Positions 26,515-36,920 of a DNA stretch of 64,000 nucleotides are shown here, piece by piece; positions within the stretch are counted from its first letter, which is position 1, and every line of letters starts with the position of its first letter. Origin of the DNA: Pseudophaeomoniella oleicola (lineage: Eukaryota; Ascomycota; Eurotiomycetes; Phaeomoniellales; Phaeomoniellaceae). Both the position numbers and the translations under genes were made by a program. The DNA is taken from positions 310,001-374,000 of the forward strand of contig QWDQ01000004.1 in NCBI GenBank assembly GCA_003868215.1, in the 5' to 3' direction. The notes below the pieces were generated by a model. The model searched no databases, was not told the origin of the DNA, and saw only the letters and a list, made by a program, of their open reading frames with translations.

Positions 26515-27474
26515 TCTAGTAATTTGGACATTCGTCCGTCCGATCGTAGACGGATGGAACCAACCACGGAGCAATAAATAGCCCGAGTCTCACCAGTGAC
26601 GCGGGTGGTCGGTCGGCTGGAGGGGGGACATTACTACGTAGTACAAGTGTTGAAGATATTTCATCGCCAACTGTTCCACTGGCCTTGCTGACGTTGATCT
26701 GTGGGATTTGGTTGGCTGAATTGTGTCTCATCCTTAGTCAGGAAGGATAAGTACCTATTGGCGTGCATACGTTGGTAGATAATCGATCAGTCAGTTCAGT
26801 CAGTCAGCCGGAAACTCATTTCCAACTCTCATTCTATGGGTGTTAGGAAATTACAATGCCTTAGCTCTACTTGTGATTTTGGTGCATACTAGGTACCTAC
26901 CCTATTGACTGTAAGGGTAGGTACCTTGCCCATGCGCGTCGTCTTGATAGGGTTGAAAATCTCACATCAGTAGTCTATCGGTCGCACTAAGGCTTCGAGC
27001 CTCATCCTGAGGTCCACCAAATTCTGAGCGTATTTGAGATGAAGCAAACGGTGGTGGTGACTGCCTGCCACTCATGACGGATAATCTGGTCTGAAGACTT
27101 GCGTTGCGAGATATCACCTGAGTATACAGCGTCCTCGATGTTGTATTGTGAAACTTGTTTGGTGTACGAGAAGTAGAAAATATATTGCGTGGCAGAGGGT
27201 GCTGGGCTTGGCACGGGTGCCTGTAACCGCCAATGATTGCTTGACAGCACATCATCACCGAGACAATTTCACCATCTTCCACCTCTCAAAGTCATCGGTG
27301 GCAAGTATTGTCATAATAGCTGATGATCAAAAATCATTTACATGTAGCCATCCCTTCAGCTTGTAAAGCAGATGTGGCGGTCACAGGACCTTTACGTGCC
27401 GTCAGAGTATTGGATTACCGAGTCCCTTTCTCGCACATAGCATCCATGCGGACGCCCAGCGCCAGCCGGCAACA

Positions 27475-28773
27475 ATGGACGCCCGGCACGATTCTCAGTC
27501 CACACTAGCGCCGAGGTATTGGAATTCCGGAGCGAGATCATCGCTCCCAAGGGAAACACGGTCGTTGCCTGGGTATGGACAACGAAGTGATTTTGGGATC
27601 GGAACAGCAGCGGCCCACTCTCGAGAGCCTATGGGAGCATTGGACGCAGCATCAGGCCTAGATCCCATCCAGAGCATCCGCCTTGGTCATGACTATATGA
27701 CCTATGCCAATCAAGCCTTTGCCGTGTCTACTCCTGCGGTTGTGGAACAATCCAACCATGACGCTCAAAGCTCATCACGGCTCCCTAGTGGAAGTCATAC
27801 TTTAACAGTGGATATGGATGACCGAAGTCCAGAACGGCCACCCAAATTACCACCCGTACATGATTTCAGCCTTGATGGCATACTTGAAGCCATTCAACCT
27901 GAAATACAGACAACCATCGATGAAATTGCTGAAATACTAGGCAGAAGTCGGTACAGTCTCGCGAACGAGTATGGAGCACACATGCCACCGCAAGGAGAAA
28001 TCCGCGCCAGCAGGACACCCGTAGATCAGAACTTATTGCCTGTCGAAGAAGCTAGTTCAAGCAATGAACGGTTAGCTTCCGATCCGGTGGTTATCCTGGG
28101 CGAGGATACCAGTCTTATTGACGGCAGTCATGCTGGCTCAGTTGCTTATGAGTTGCTGGGTCGGATCAGAGCTGCCGCCCGCCGCCAAGGGGCTGATAGC
28201 AGAGACTCGGGTAGACAAGACCGTGACATTATTCCAAACATAACTCAGACCGTTGGTCCACCATTCCAACCACCCACAGATCCAAGCCTCCCTCGAATGC
28301 CACACGCAAATCACCTCGCGCTCCTTCAAAGCAACGGAACACGTCGAATCGACCAGCCAGCAACTATCACTACTTCATCCCCCGCCGCAGCACCTATAGC
28401 CTCCCCCCTCACCGTCCACGAAAGCAGCCGACACTTCTTCCCCTTACACGATTTTGAGCACACCGACCTGCTCCTCGGCGGCCGCGGCGGTGGTAACGGT
28501 CCCGTGGAATCCCGAATTCACAGCCTCGCGATGATCCGTGACCTGCAATCGCTCATGTCCTGGCTTTACCAGAGCGCCGAGCCCCAGCGCCCAACGACAA
28601 CAGTATCAGCCAGCAGTCTTCCGGAGCGTGCCTCTGATAGACTAAGAGGAATCCTCGATCGCCATGACCATGCCGCGGCGGCCGAGCAGTCCCTAGACCA
28701 GCTGCAGCAACAGCAAGATCCGCAACATCACACCGACCCAGAGCGTGTCGCAGCACTCTACGCCGCAGACTGA
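27475..28773 (+). CDS. Hypothetical disordered protein
   Basis: This is an open frame of 432 codons from an ATG at 27475. The composition is rich in Ser, Pro, Arg, Gln and Asp, suggesting disorder. Two segments look folded: residues about 140-165 (DGILEAIQPEIQTTIDEIAEILG), probably helical, and 345-380 (SRIHSLAMIRDLQSLMSWLY). The C-terminus is Gln-rich and coiled-coil prone. No domain, signal peptide or membrane helix is recognised. Length and the absence of stops in one frame support a real gene. It could have a further 5' exon, because the upstream plus strand also carries open segments. Confidence 0.6.
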   Translation: MDARHDSQSTLAPRYWNSGARSSLPRETRSLPGYGQRSDFGIGTAAAHSREPMGALDAASGLDPIQSIRLGHDYMTYANQAFAVSTPAVVEQSNHDAQSSSRLPSGSHTLTVDMDDRSPERPPKLPPVHDFSLDGILEAIQPEIQTTIDEIAEILGRSRYSLANEYGAHMPPQGEIRASRTPVDQNLLPVEEASSSNERLASDPVVILGEDTSLIDGSHAGSVAYELLGRIRAAARRQGADSRDSGRQDRDIIPNITQTVGPPFQPPTDPSLPRMPHANHLALLQSNGTRRIDQPATITTSSPAAAPIASPLTVHESSRHFFPLHDFEHTDLLLGGRGGGNGPVESRIHSLAMIRDLQSLMSWLYQSAEPQRPTTTVSASSLPERASDRLRGILDRHDHAAAAEQSLDQLQQQQDPQHHTDPERVAALYAAD

Positions 28774-29428
28774 GGATTGAGACTGAGGCTCAGATCGAAC
28801 ATTGAGATTCTGTGTACCACTACTTGGTACTCAGCCAATATCGAATTTTTTCTTAGCAGACCAAGAAAACTCCCAATTCAACCAACTCACCAAGCCTCCC
28901 GTGCATTTCATCCATTCTACCCCCTTCCCCTAAACAGAACTAGCCCTACCTCCAGAAATCTCTCTCCCCGCCCCATACGGTACATCTATCCAATCCGGAC
29001 CCATCTGAGTCCCAAGTCTCCAGTCTCCAATCCACCATCACCACCACCACCGCCGCCCAACTTATGATGCTATACAGTAACAACCTCTACATACATATAT
29101 CTACCATTCTACCTCAACGCGCAATACTTCATGCCCTATCAAAACCAGCACCGTTCAAGGGACAGCATGAGACGACATGCTGGAATGATCTTAACGAGGC
29201 CCTTACGACATCAAAACGATTTCCACAATCAATTTATTTCCATGCTCCTTCATTCTGCTATCTCAGGTTTCATTTAAAACGTAACATAACGTACATACAC
29301 ACTTCCCTGACATAGGGAAGAAAGAATATAAACAAAAAAGATTATATTTTGGATATCACACTCATCATCGTCCGGCGACATTGACCCTCCTTAAATCCTA
29401 TGGATCTACCAACCCATCCCTATTCACT
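28774..29428. other. Convergent 3' flanks, no gene seen
   Basis: This stretch lies between the stop of the plus-strand hypothetical gene and the stop of the minus-strand dehydrogenase. It is C-rich at first and AT-rich later, consistent with two 3' UTRs. Confidence 0.45.
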
Positions 29429-30907
29429 TCACTTCTTATAGCTCGTAACCTGCGGCGTCCCCGGAGCCGGGGCGCCTGAAAACTTGGTCTGTACATAAAC
29501 CTTCTGGATGCCTTCCTCGCGCGCATCGTAGCGCTTATACACCTCATCGAGCTCCTCGAGCAGGACACGGTGCGAAAGCATCGGGTACGGGTCGAGTTCG
29601 CCGGTCTCGAGCTTCTTCAGCAGGTCTTTCCAGTACAGGTGGACGGGGGCTTGGCCGTTGCCGATGAAGCGAATGCCACGTTCCATGACGGCGCCGATGT
29701 TGAAGTGGTTTGTCTGGTGGGAGGGTCAGTATTGACATGGAAAAGGGGAAAGGGGGGAGTCGGTTTTAGAAGATGGAACTTACAAATCCGACGTAGACAC
29801 CGGTGATGCCGACGCGACCGTAGCTCTTGACGGATGTGATCATCTCGTTTACGATCTCGCTGGTGTCGGTCTCCATGCCGAGCAAGATCTCAAAGTAGTG
29901 AGCCCATCCCTTGGCATACTCTCCGGCAACGCATTCCAGAGCAACGTCGGGACCACCGTGGACCATAGCTTTCAATTGCGATGTGATGGATTCACCTTTG
30001 GGCAACTTCGAGAAATCGATGGTTTCGATCTTGGGAATTTTGGACTTGACGTAGTCTAACCTCCAAGCACCATGTCCACCATCAATGATAATCACTCTTG
30101 AAGCACCGTTCATGAATGACATTTGCGCAGCCATCTGTCCAATCGGTCCAGCGCCCCACACAGCGACGACGTCGCCCTCTTTGACGCCCGTATCTACGAC
30201 TGCGTTCCACGAGGTAGATAAGACATCCGAGAGGTATAGGCCTTTCTCATCTGGAACGTTGTCTGGGAGAGGTAACAGATTGACATCCCCGTATGCGACA
30301 CGAACATATTCGGCTTGGCCTCCAGCAAATCCACCAGTGAAATGCGAGTATCCCAACATACCAGCTGTTCGGCCACCGTACATCAGATTCTCGATCTTGT
30401 TGTCGTTTGTCTTCTCACACTGTGAGGACAATTTCCTCTGACAATACATGCATGACCCGCATGCAATCTGGAAAGAGCACACAACACGTTGACCTGGTTT
30501 CAGACTCTTGATGCCTGGACCAACTTGTTCGACCAACCCACAGAATTCGTGTCCCAGGATATCGCCTTTCTGGAGTTCAACAACCGCACCTTAAAATACT
30601 GTCAGAATTCATCTCGAATATCAACTCCAATCTGCTTACCGTGCAGAAGATGCAAATCTGAACCGCAGACTGTGCTGCCTGTGACTTTCACGATAACGTC
30701 TGTATCCTCAATCATCTTCGGCTTTGGTGCTTCGACCATCTGCACGGAATTCTTGCCCATCCATGCTAACGCGAGCATCTTCTCACCGCTCGGGTCGGCA
30801 TACTTGGAAGGATCTCTGGCCGGGTTGGACAAGTTCTGCTCAGTCGTCGCATCTCCCGTGTGTCCGATGACATCCTCAAGCTTATTTGCTGCTTGTGATA
30901 GAGCCAT
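29429..30907 (-). CDS. Zinc-dependent alcohol dehydrogenase, formaldehyde-dehydrogenase-like
   Basis: This is a predicted 452-aa protein from exons 30907-30640, 30589-29784 and 29713-29429. The introns (50 and 70 bp) have GTAAGC/GTAAGT donors and AAG/CAG acceptors. The catalytic-zinc residues are visible as Cys81 in VCGSDLHLLHG and GHE (102-104). The structural-zinc loop CGSCMYCQRKLSSQC has all four Cys. The Rossmann motif is VWGAGPIGQMAA. The length and the C-terminal insertion match the glutathione-independent formaldehyde-dehydrogenase-like branch of the MDR superfamily rather than short yeast ADH. It should oxidise an alcohol or aldehyde adduct with NAD(P) in the cytosol; the substrate is unknown. 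The start at 30907 is the first ATG in frame. Confidence 0.9.
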
Positions 30908-32298
30908 GATGTATTCCTCACAATGATCAAAGAGTAGGAAACAATGATAGGAAAGCTGTGCTGGATTGACAATACGGAAGAGATTGCACAATCGTTGAAG
31001 AGAAATGAAAAAGCTTTCTGAACCTACCGAAAGAAGTGAACAAGTTACAGCATTTAACTATCACAGTTTTTTTTCAGTATCTCATACGCTCATCGCCCTT
31101 TTGGTTACCTAGACCTACGTAACTACCGCGAAAAGTTCGAGGAATAGTGACGTTGAAAGATGTCTTTTCGCGGGCGATTCGGGGACGACTCATGACATCA
31201 GAGTGAGATAGCTCAAGATCGACTACCCGTCTCCTCCATATGTATTGTCGCCGTAATGATACATGTAAAAATTATCAGATGGGGAAGCGAACCCCCCATA
31301 AAGTACTGATACAGAATTGTCACATTCTGTAAGTCTCCATGGAAACTTCAGCCGATTTTTTTTAATTCAATCGGCAGTTAATCACACTTACGGAGTACCT
31401 AACCTGACAAGGCTATTTAATATTGATTAAAAAATATCACAGGCATTCGACTCTCCTCTCGTCGCTCGATACTTAGGGCTCCAAAACATCATAAAATACC
31501 TCCCTCCCTCCCTAGATTGATTCTTTTTTCCCATATATAAAACTTGCAGATCTCCAGCAGTAAGGTACCTAAGGTAGGCAGGCTATTTGCCGAATCTGTA
31601 ATTATTCTAATTATTATCTTTCTTTTTAATATAACTAAACCCCCCCCGCGCGCGCATTTCTATTAATTATCTATTCTCAGTGTTTTAGTACACGATCTCC
31701 GTCCGGTGTGGTGTCTTCGAAGTCTCGGCGATGTTCGGGTACATCGAATTCGGGCAATTGATTGATGGCGTCAGTATTAAGCAGATACATAGGTATATAT
31801 ATGGGGTGGGCCGAACTACGACCGCATGTTATAATAATGACGGAGAGTTATATAGACATCAGATGGCTTTTCACGGTGCTAAGGAGTTGGCAAGGGCCCA
31901 GGCAGTAGGAAAATACAATGCGTCTAGGGTTGGTGGTGATGTTGGGAGCGTGCGTGGCTCTTACGGTCATACTGGACGTAGTATGTCTCTGTCGGATATA
32001 GGAGTTTGTAGTCACTGGGGATGGCGGTCACTGAGTTGTAGAAGTGACGACGCCTCTTGCGTTTTCTGGGCTATCTCATAAAGTCATATTCCATACAAAG
32101 CATTTCCTGCATGTGATTGCTTGTGGCACCAGTGATATGGATGGCCAGATCCTTTGCCGACCCCTGAAAGCATCGACAGACCATAGGGCCCCTTAAAATT
32201 CGTTTACTATGCCATCCGCGCCGCCCGATTTTAGCTTGAGTAGAGCTGAATGAGGTTTTGTGTCTTTTGCTTTTCTCCGCTTGCTCCTGTCTATCCGT
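30908..32298. other. Intergenic AT-rich region
   Basis: This is 1.39 kb with no supported gene. It contains the dehydrogenase promoter and the GluRS 3' flank. Near 31640-31660 a run of C passes into alternating CG, and near 31563 there is another copy of the GGTACC-centred motif. A 116-codon plus-strand frame at 31731 has no family features and I do not call it. Confidence 0.4.
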
Positions 32299-34143
32299 CT
32301 ATTTTGGCTTCTCTGCTTTGCCAGTTGGGATGTTGAAAAATACAGCTGGCTCGCCATGCAAGAATGGCTTGTCGCATCGGAAGTAACCCTTCCTCTCGAA
32401 CTGGATAATGTCATGCTCCTTTATTTTGGCAACATTGCAATCAGCAAAGGCTTCGGTCTTGAACTCGGTCTTGGGTGTCAAGAATTGTTCCCAATCGTCG
32501 TCTTCCTCGAGCTTGTCTTTGGTGAGCAGGAAATCGAAATCGACCAGAGTCACTGGAATACGCTCCTGGTCATCAGAAAGCCACGTAATCTTCTTCTCCG
32601 TGGTCTTGAAATCACCTTGTAAGTGCAACTCCATTTCGATTTCGGTTATGTCCCCCAGATGCAGTGGGTTGATGGACTTGGTCTTCGACTTGACAATGGC
32701 ATTGCCCCAGTTCATGAGCGTTATCTCCTCATCATCCGCAAATGACTGTGCGTCTTCTTGCTCGACCCATATCGTTTGGCTGTACCATACCTTCTTTATG
32801 CCGACATCCGGATTCTTCTGATGCTTCGGCTTATCCTCGGAATATGGTGCAGCCCTTGCTCCCTTCACTGTGCACTTCACAGCCCTGTCCGCATTGATAG
32901 CTGTGTGTCTTGGAGCGACCGGATCGATGTGCTTCTTGTTGGTGGCCCAGAAAGTAGTCCAGTCCATGTTGGTGATGTTCTTACTTGGTCCTTGCTTAAG
33001 CATGAACTCGCGCAGCGCCGGGACGGTCATTCCACGTCTACGAATGCCCCTGATAGTAGGGAATCTGGGATCATCCCATCCAGAGACAGTACCCTTGTTG
33101 ACCAGCTTGGTAAGTTTTCTCTTCGACAAAAGGGTACGAACAAAGTTCATTCGAGCAAAATCCCAAATCTGAACCTGGCGTAAGTTGAGCTGATCCAGGA
33201 ACCATTGGTATTGCGGGTTACGATCCCGATATTCGATCGTCCTAAGGGCGTGTGTAACACCTTCCATAGAATCGACAATCGGGCAGCAGAAGTCGTAGGT
33301 AGGGTACATCTTCCAGGTATCGCCGGTACGGACATGGTGGGTTGGGTTGCATCGGTAAATGACTGGATCCCTCATTGCCTTGTTGGGATTGTCGACCGAC
33401 ATCTTCGCTCGGATGCACCATTTCTGACCTTCCTCAGATCCTGTCTTCATCACCTCGAATCTCGCAAGGCTATCCTCCACGCTCTCTTCTCGTCTGCCGC
33501 TAGCAATACCATCCATCCTCTGTGCTCTCATAGTCTCCTGGTCCGTATCATCTGCATACGCTTTGCCCTCCTTGATCAACTGCTTGCAGTATTCATAGAG
33601 TTCTTGGAAGTAGTCGCTGGTGAATGTTGTCTTATCTGGTACGATACCCATAAGCGCAAGATCCTCAACAATAGCTTGTTGGAATTCCTCCTTCTCGTTT
33701 GTCGGGTTGGTATCATCAAAACGGCAGAGCAATGTGCCCTTGTACATTTCGTGGGCGAAGTAGTCGTTCAACAGAGCAGCCTTTGCGTGACCAATGTGAA
33801 GATAGCCGGACGGTTCAGGTGGGAAGCGAGTAATAACACCGTTCTCGGTATTCTTCAATCCGATGTTGTAATTTGCACCACCCTTTCCCTTGGGCTTAGG
33901 AGCAGGCTTGTCTTCGAGTGACGTCCCTTCTAACTGTTCGGTTGTTTTGGCAAGACGGCCTTCCGCCTTTGCTTTTGCCTTTGCAGCATCTTTGGCTGCC
34001 TTCTTCAATGCCTTCTTTGATGGTTTGTTCGGGTCCCCTTCAGCGGCCCCATCAGCACCCTCTTGCGCTGGAGGGGCTACTGGCGCTGGCGGGGCTTGGG
34101 CATTTGCTTGCGCCTTCGCAAGATCTGCCGCGTTGTCCGCCAT
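32299..34143 (-). CDS. Cytosolic glutamyl-tRNA synthetase
   Basis: This is a 614-aa class-I synthetase in a single exon. The HIGH motif is YLHIGHAKAALLN (116-119) and the KMSKS equivalent is LLSKRKL (338-344). The segment NKKHIDPVAPRHTA and the all-beta anticodon-binding domain mark the archaeal/eukaryotic GluRS, not GlnRS, whose motif is usually VMSKRKL. The N-terminal 90 residues are Ala/Lys/Pro-rich and may be too short to contain the GST-like domain that yeast Gus1 uses to bind Arc1; this could be a real loss or a missing 5' exon. It charges tRNA-Glu in cytosolic translation. It shares a 270-bp divergent promoter with mitochondrial L1. Confidence 0.93.
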   Translation of the reverse strand: MADNAADLAKAQANAQAPPAPVAPPAQEGADGAAEGDPNKPSKKALKKAAKDAAKAKAKAEGRLAKTTEQLEGTSLEDKPAPKPKGKGGANYNIGLKNTENGVITRFPPEPSGYLHIGHAKAALLNDYFAHEMYKGTLLCRFDDTNPTNEKEEFQQAIVEDLALMGIVPDKTTFTSDYFQELYEYCKQLIKEGKAYADDTDQETMRAQRMDGIASGRREESVEDSLARFEVMKTGSEEGQKWCIRAKMSVDNPNKAMRDPVIYRCNPTHHVRTGDTWKMYPTYDFCCPIVDSMEGVTHALRTIEYRDRNPQYQWFLDQLNLRQVQIWDFARMNFVRTLLSKRKLTKLVNKGTVSGWDDPRFPTIRGIRRRGMTVPALREFMLKQGPSKNITNMDWTTFWATNKKHIDPVAPRHTAINADRAVKCTVKGARAAPYSEDKPKHQKNPDVGIKKVWYSQTIWVEQEDAQSFADDEEITLMNWGNAIVKSKTKSINPLHLGDITEIEMELHLQGDFKTTEKKITWLSDDQERIPVTLVDFDFLLTKDKLEEDDDWEQFLTPKTEFKTEAFADCNVAKIKEHDIIQFERKGYFRCDKPFLHGEPAVFFNIPTGKAEKPK

Positions 34144-34413
34144 TGTGTGATGCCTTAGGTCTTACAGTTGGACACTATCCTGCTTACACAAGAGAGTATT
34201 TATCTGTGAGAGCAAAAGGAAAAAAAAATTAGTGAAGTGGTGTGACTCAAATGGCACGAAACTTCTGCGTGATGCCCATAGAGGAGGGGATGTTCCGAGT
34301 TGGAGTCGCGATGATTTTTTGGCCGAGATTCTTCAAACGAAACCATCTCCAACTCACGCAACAGCTTGCTCAGCTGATTCTTGCGACACAACACTGGTGA
34401 CAAGGCATTAGCC
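34144..34413. promoter_or_regulatory. Bidirectional promoter, GluRS / mitochondrial L1
   Basis: Only 270 bp separate the two start codons, which point away from each other. Both products serve translation (cytosolic charging, mitochondrial ribosome), so a shared promoter is plausible. No defined factor site was found. Confidence 0.5.
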
Positions 34414-35428
34414 ATGGCCTCCTCCTCGCCATTATTGTCCCTTTTCGGCCGTGCAGTTGAGTCACGGTCGATACTAGCACGATGCAACCTTTTTCAGCAA
34501 CCTTCTCTGACTCCTTTTATTCCGATACGAGGTGCGAAGAATCTTACATCGGCGCAAGCTCGAAGAGAGGCTACGAAGAAGAAAAGAAAGAAGTACCCCA
34601 ATTACAAGCTCGGCGATCTGAAAGCAGCGAAGCAATTCACTCTATGTGATGCGATGCAGTACGTTTGTAATGGTATGTCAGGAGTTTTCGCTAATGTAGA
34701 CCGCAGGTATATCCGCGCTTTCGAAGTCGGACGACCTCCAAACGTTCCCAAATACGAGGTGCATATAAGACTGAAGACAAAACGAGATGGGCCAATTATC
34801 CGAAACCAATTACGTTTACCTCACTCTGTGAAGACGGATCTGAAGATCTGCGCCATTTGTCCGCCGGATTCGAGGGCAGCAGAAGCTGCCAGGATAGCAG
34901 GCGCTACTTTGGTAGGCGAAGATGAGGTCTTTGAAGTCATAAAGTCCGGAAAGATCGACTTCGACAGGGTTCTCGCACATCCGGACAGTCTTCAAAAGAT
35001 GAACAAGGCCGGTCTACCCCGAATACTTGGTCCTCGGGGTCTGATGCCCAACGCCAAAGTGGGCACAATTGTCGAAAACATGGGCGATACCATTGGCAAT
35101 ATGATGGGCGGAAGCATGTACAGAGAGAGAGTTGGTATGCTCAGGATGGCAGTTGGACAACTGGGATTCACTCCGGAACAGCTACGAGATAACATCAAAA
35201 CCTTCATTGAGGCAATTAACAAGGATGCCGCGCAGCTGAGCGATCAGACGCCGAAGAGTATACATGAAGTGGTACGCTGCCCTTTCTACACGAACAGAGT
35301 CTCCAAAAAATGCACTGTGCTAACGATGGGTACAGGTTTTAAGCTCGACAAACTCTCCAGGGTTCGTCTTGAGCGGAGAGTTCAGAAATGAGAACTCTGT
35401 CTCTACGAAGGCATTGTCCATATTGTAA
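34414..35428 (+). CDS. Mitochondrial large-subunit ribosomal protein L1 (uL1m)
   Basis: This is a predicted 300-aa protein from exons 34414-34658, 34707-35271 and 35336-35428. The first intron is 48 nt (GTACGT...GCAG), a multiple of three without an in-frame stop. The correct splice is inferred because it restores DAMQYIRAFEVGRPP. The second intron (64 nt) replaces an unrelated read-through tail with EVVLSSTNSPGFVLSGEFR, the family C-terminus. The N-terminal 50 residues are basic and Ser-rich, a mitochondrial presequence. The L1 core includes GPRGLMPNAKVGT. It is part of the L1 stalk of the mitoribosome. The start at 34414 was chosen because the frame further upstream lacks an ATG. Confidence 0.93.
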
Positions 35429-35511
35429 GATTGAAGGGAACCCAGTACTGTATATATATACATAGTGCATAGCATGGCGTTATATGGTGGTAATGGAAAT
35501 CAATGCCGTGT

Positions 35512-36558
35512 TCATCGAATGGGTATCCCTGTAACAAGAGCAGCGCTCAGTAGTCCTTCAAGCCGGCCCAGTTCCTGGCTTGCTTTCCGGTCATCGCTTT
35601 TCCTCAGGTTCTCTAGATCCAGCAACAAAGTCGATCGTATTTTATCCACCCTTCCGGCCTGTGCCTCCACGAAGGGATGCCCAGTCCCATTCCCATTATA
35701 CGCCGCCATCAGTTTCGTTATGATTTGATATTGCTCAACATGGCGCCGTAATCGTCTGACTTCTGGTGCAGTTACGGCGGTGGCTTCATGACCGTTCACG
35801 GTCTCGTCGCTTTGGCCCAGGATGCTGTTGTTGCTGCTGCTGCTGGTGGTGCTGCTGTCATCCTCGTCGCTCTCGGTGTCGTCCAGTTCGCTTTCCCAGC
35901 CACCGTCATCTGGATCTTCCGGGACATTGCCGTTCGTTTGCTCCTTCTTCTTCTTCTTTTCTCTGAGCAAGAGCGTATCTTCCATGTCTCCGATACGCTC
36001 GTCGATTTCCAACAAACGCCTGCCGAGCGCGACCTCTTGGGCAATCGCTTTCTTTTGCTCGATCGCTGCAGCCATCTCTGTTCTTCTCCCATCGATGGTC
36101 GTCTTCAATTTCTCGATTTCACGCTGAAAGCCCAACATGCCAACCCTGACTTCCTCGACCCGCTCATCACCGCCCTTTAATTGCTTTCCGAGGCCCAGGA
36201 AATCGCTGTAATTCTCATTCACGAGATCGAGCAGTTCGTTATTCAACGTCGACGATAGCGATCGCAGTTCGTCCCGTAGGTCTTCGAGTGTCTGATGACG
36301 CTCCGAAAGCGATGCTAGGAAGTCGGCAGCCGAGAAGTCGCCGCCCTCGGTGGTAGTAGCGAACGAGGCGCGCGACAGCGGCGCAGGGAAGGGGAGAGTG
36401 GTTTCATCGTCTGACCCTGCGCGAGAATCGTCGGGATTGACGTCGTCGTCGAACTAGAAAATTTTAACCGTCTTAGTATAAAATAGAGGTATGCGACAAA
36501 GCAGTTCGAACGGCGCAACGAAGTGCTAGATAGACTGGCTTACGTAGAATCGACTCAT
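35512..36558 (-). CDS. COG2: Conserved oligomeric Golgi complex subunit 2
   Basis: This is a predicted 318-aa protein. Exon 1 (36558-36544) codes only for MSRFY; a 90-bp intron (GTAAGC...CTAG) follows, then exon 2 (36453-35512). The conserved N-terminal block is FSAADFLASLSERHQTLEDLRDELR (split here, FSAADFLASL then the helix) followed by LNNELLDLVNENYSDFLGLG, the recognised Cog2 N-terminal signature. A long coiled coil and an acidic, Ser-rich linker (about 190-230) come next. Cog2 belongs to lobe A of the COG tether at the Golgi, which guides retrograde vesicles. The protein is short compared with animal COG2 but in the range of fungal ones. It is convergent with L1, 83 bp apart. Confidence 0.88.
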
Positions 36559-36920
36559 ATCAGCGTGGTGCAAAAGAGGGAATCGTAATTGGACAGGGGG
36601 ACCATTGCCACATTCAGTTCCTTCACTCCATGTCGAGTCTCATGCTACTTTGCGGTGTTCGTCAGTCAGTAAAGCAGTGAGTGGTCCATATCTCCTTTGC
36701 ACTGCGACTGTGTTCGTTCCTCTGCCCACACAGACTAAAGTAATTAGCATGTCGTGGATCCGAGTTTAGAACCCGAATATTTCCAGGGTCCATCCGTGTT
36801 CTTCTTCCCCCCCACAAGAAGCTTCCCCGCCATGGTTCATGGCTTCGATAAGCTCAGACCAAAGTAGGATTTATAATGCTTCATCGATCTCGCGGATAAA
36901 ATCCAATTGCGGGTGTTTTG
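36559..36920. promoter_or_regulatory. Divergent promoter region, Cog2 / solute-binding-like gene
   Basis: This 362-bp gap between two outward start codons marks the border between the housekeeping block and the candidate hydantoin cluster. No site is identified. Confidence 0.4.

Larger units (their letters stand above)
24723..27474. other. Long gene-poor region with short palindromes
   Basis: This is 2.75 kb without a firm gene. The first 400 bp are purine-rich on the plus strand and contain the PDR promoter. From 25.9 to 26.9 kb there are palindromes of the TACTACGTAGTA type (26501-26514, 26632-26643) and TAGGTACCTA type (near 26890 and 26920), plus a short GTCA repeat at 26787-26807. A minus-strand frame at 26962-27282 lacks an early ATG and I do not call it. 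Confidence 0.4.

Noticed and set aside
26962-27282. Minus frame of about 106 codons
   Set aside because: The first ATG comes late, no domain is seen, and it lies in the promoter side of the 27475 gene.
24723-27474. Transposon or virus-like remnant
   Set aside because: I looked for terminal repeats, reverse-transcriptase or transposase motifs here and in 52.6-61.8 kb and saw none; the short palindromes do not bound any element.
31731-32081. Plus frame of 116 codons in the spacer before GluRS
   Set aside because: Composition is not protein-like, no splice context or family motif, and it lies in the expected 3' flank of GluRS.
33205-33921. 238-codon plus frame inside GluRS
   Set aside because: It is antisense to the catalytic core; its openness follows from codon usage on the coding strand.
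32299-34143. Glutaminyl-tRNA synthetase
   Set aside because: The KMSKS variant is LLSKRKL and the NKKHIDPVAPRHTA segment belongs to eukaryotic GluRS.
35766-36180. Cys- and Leu-rich plus frames opposite Cog2
   Set aside because: They are complements of the Lys/Glu and Ser/Asp coiled-coil and linker of Cog2; the protein-like look is compositional.
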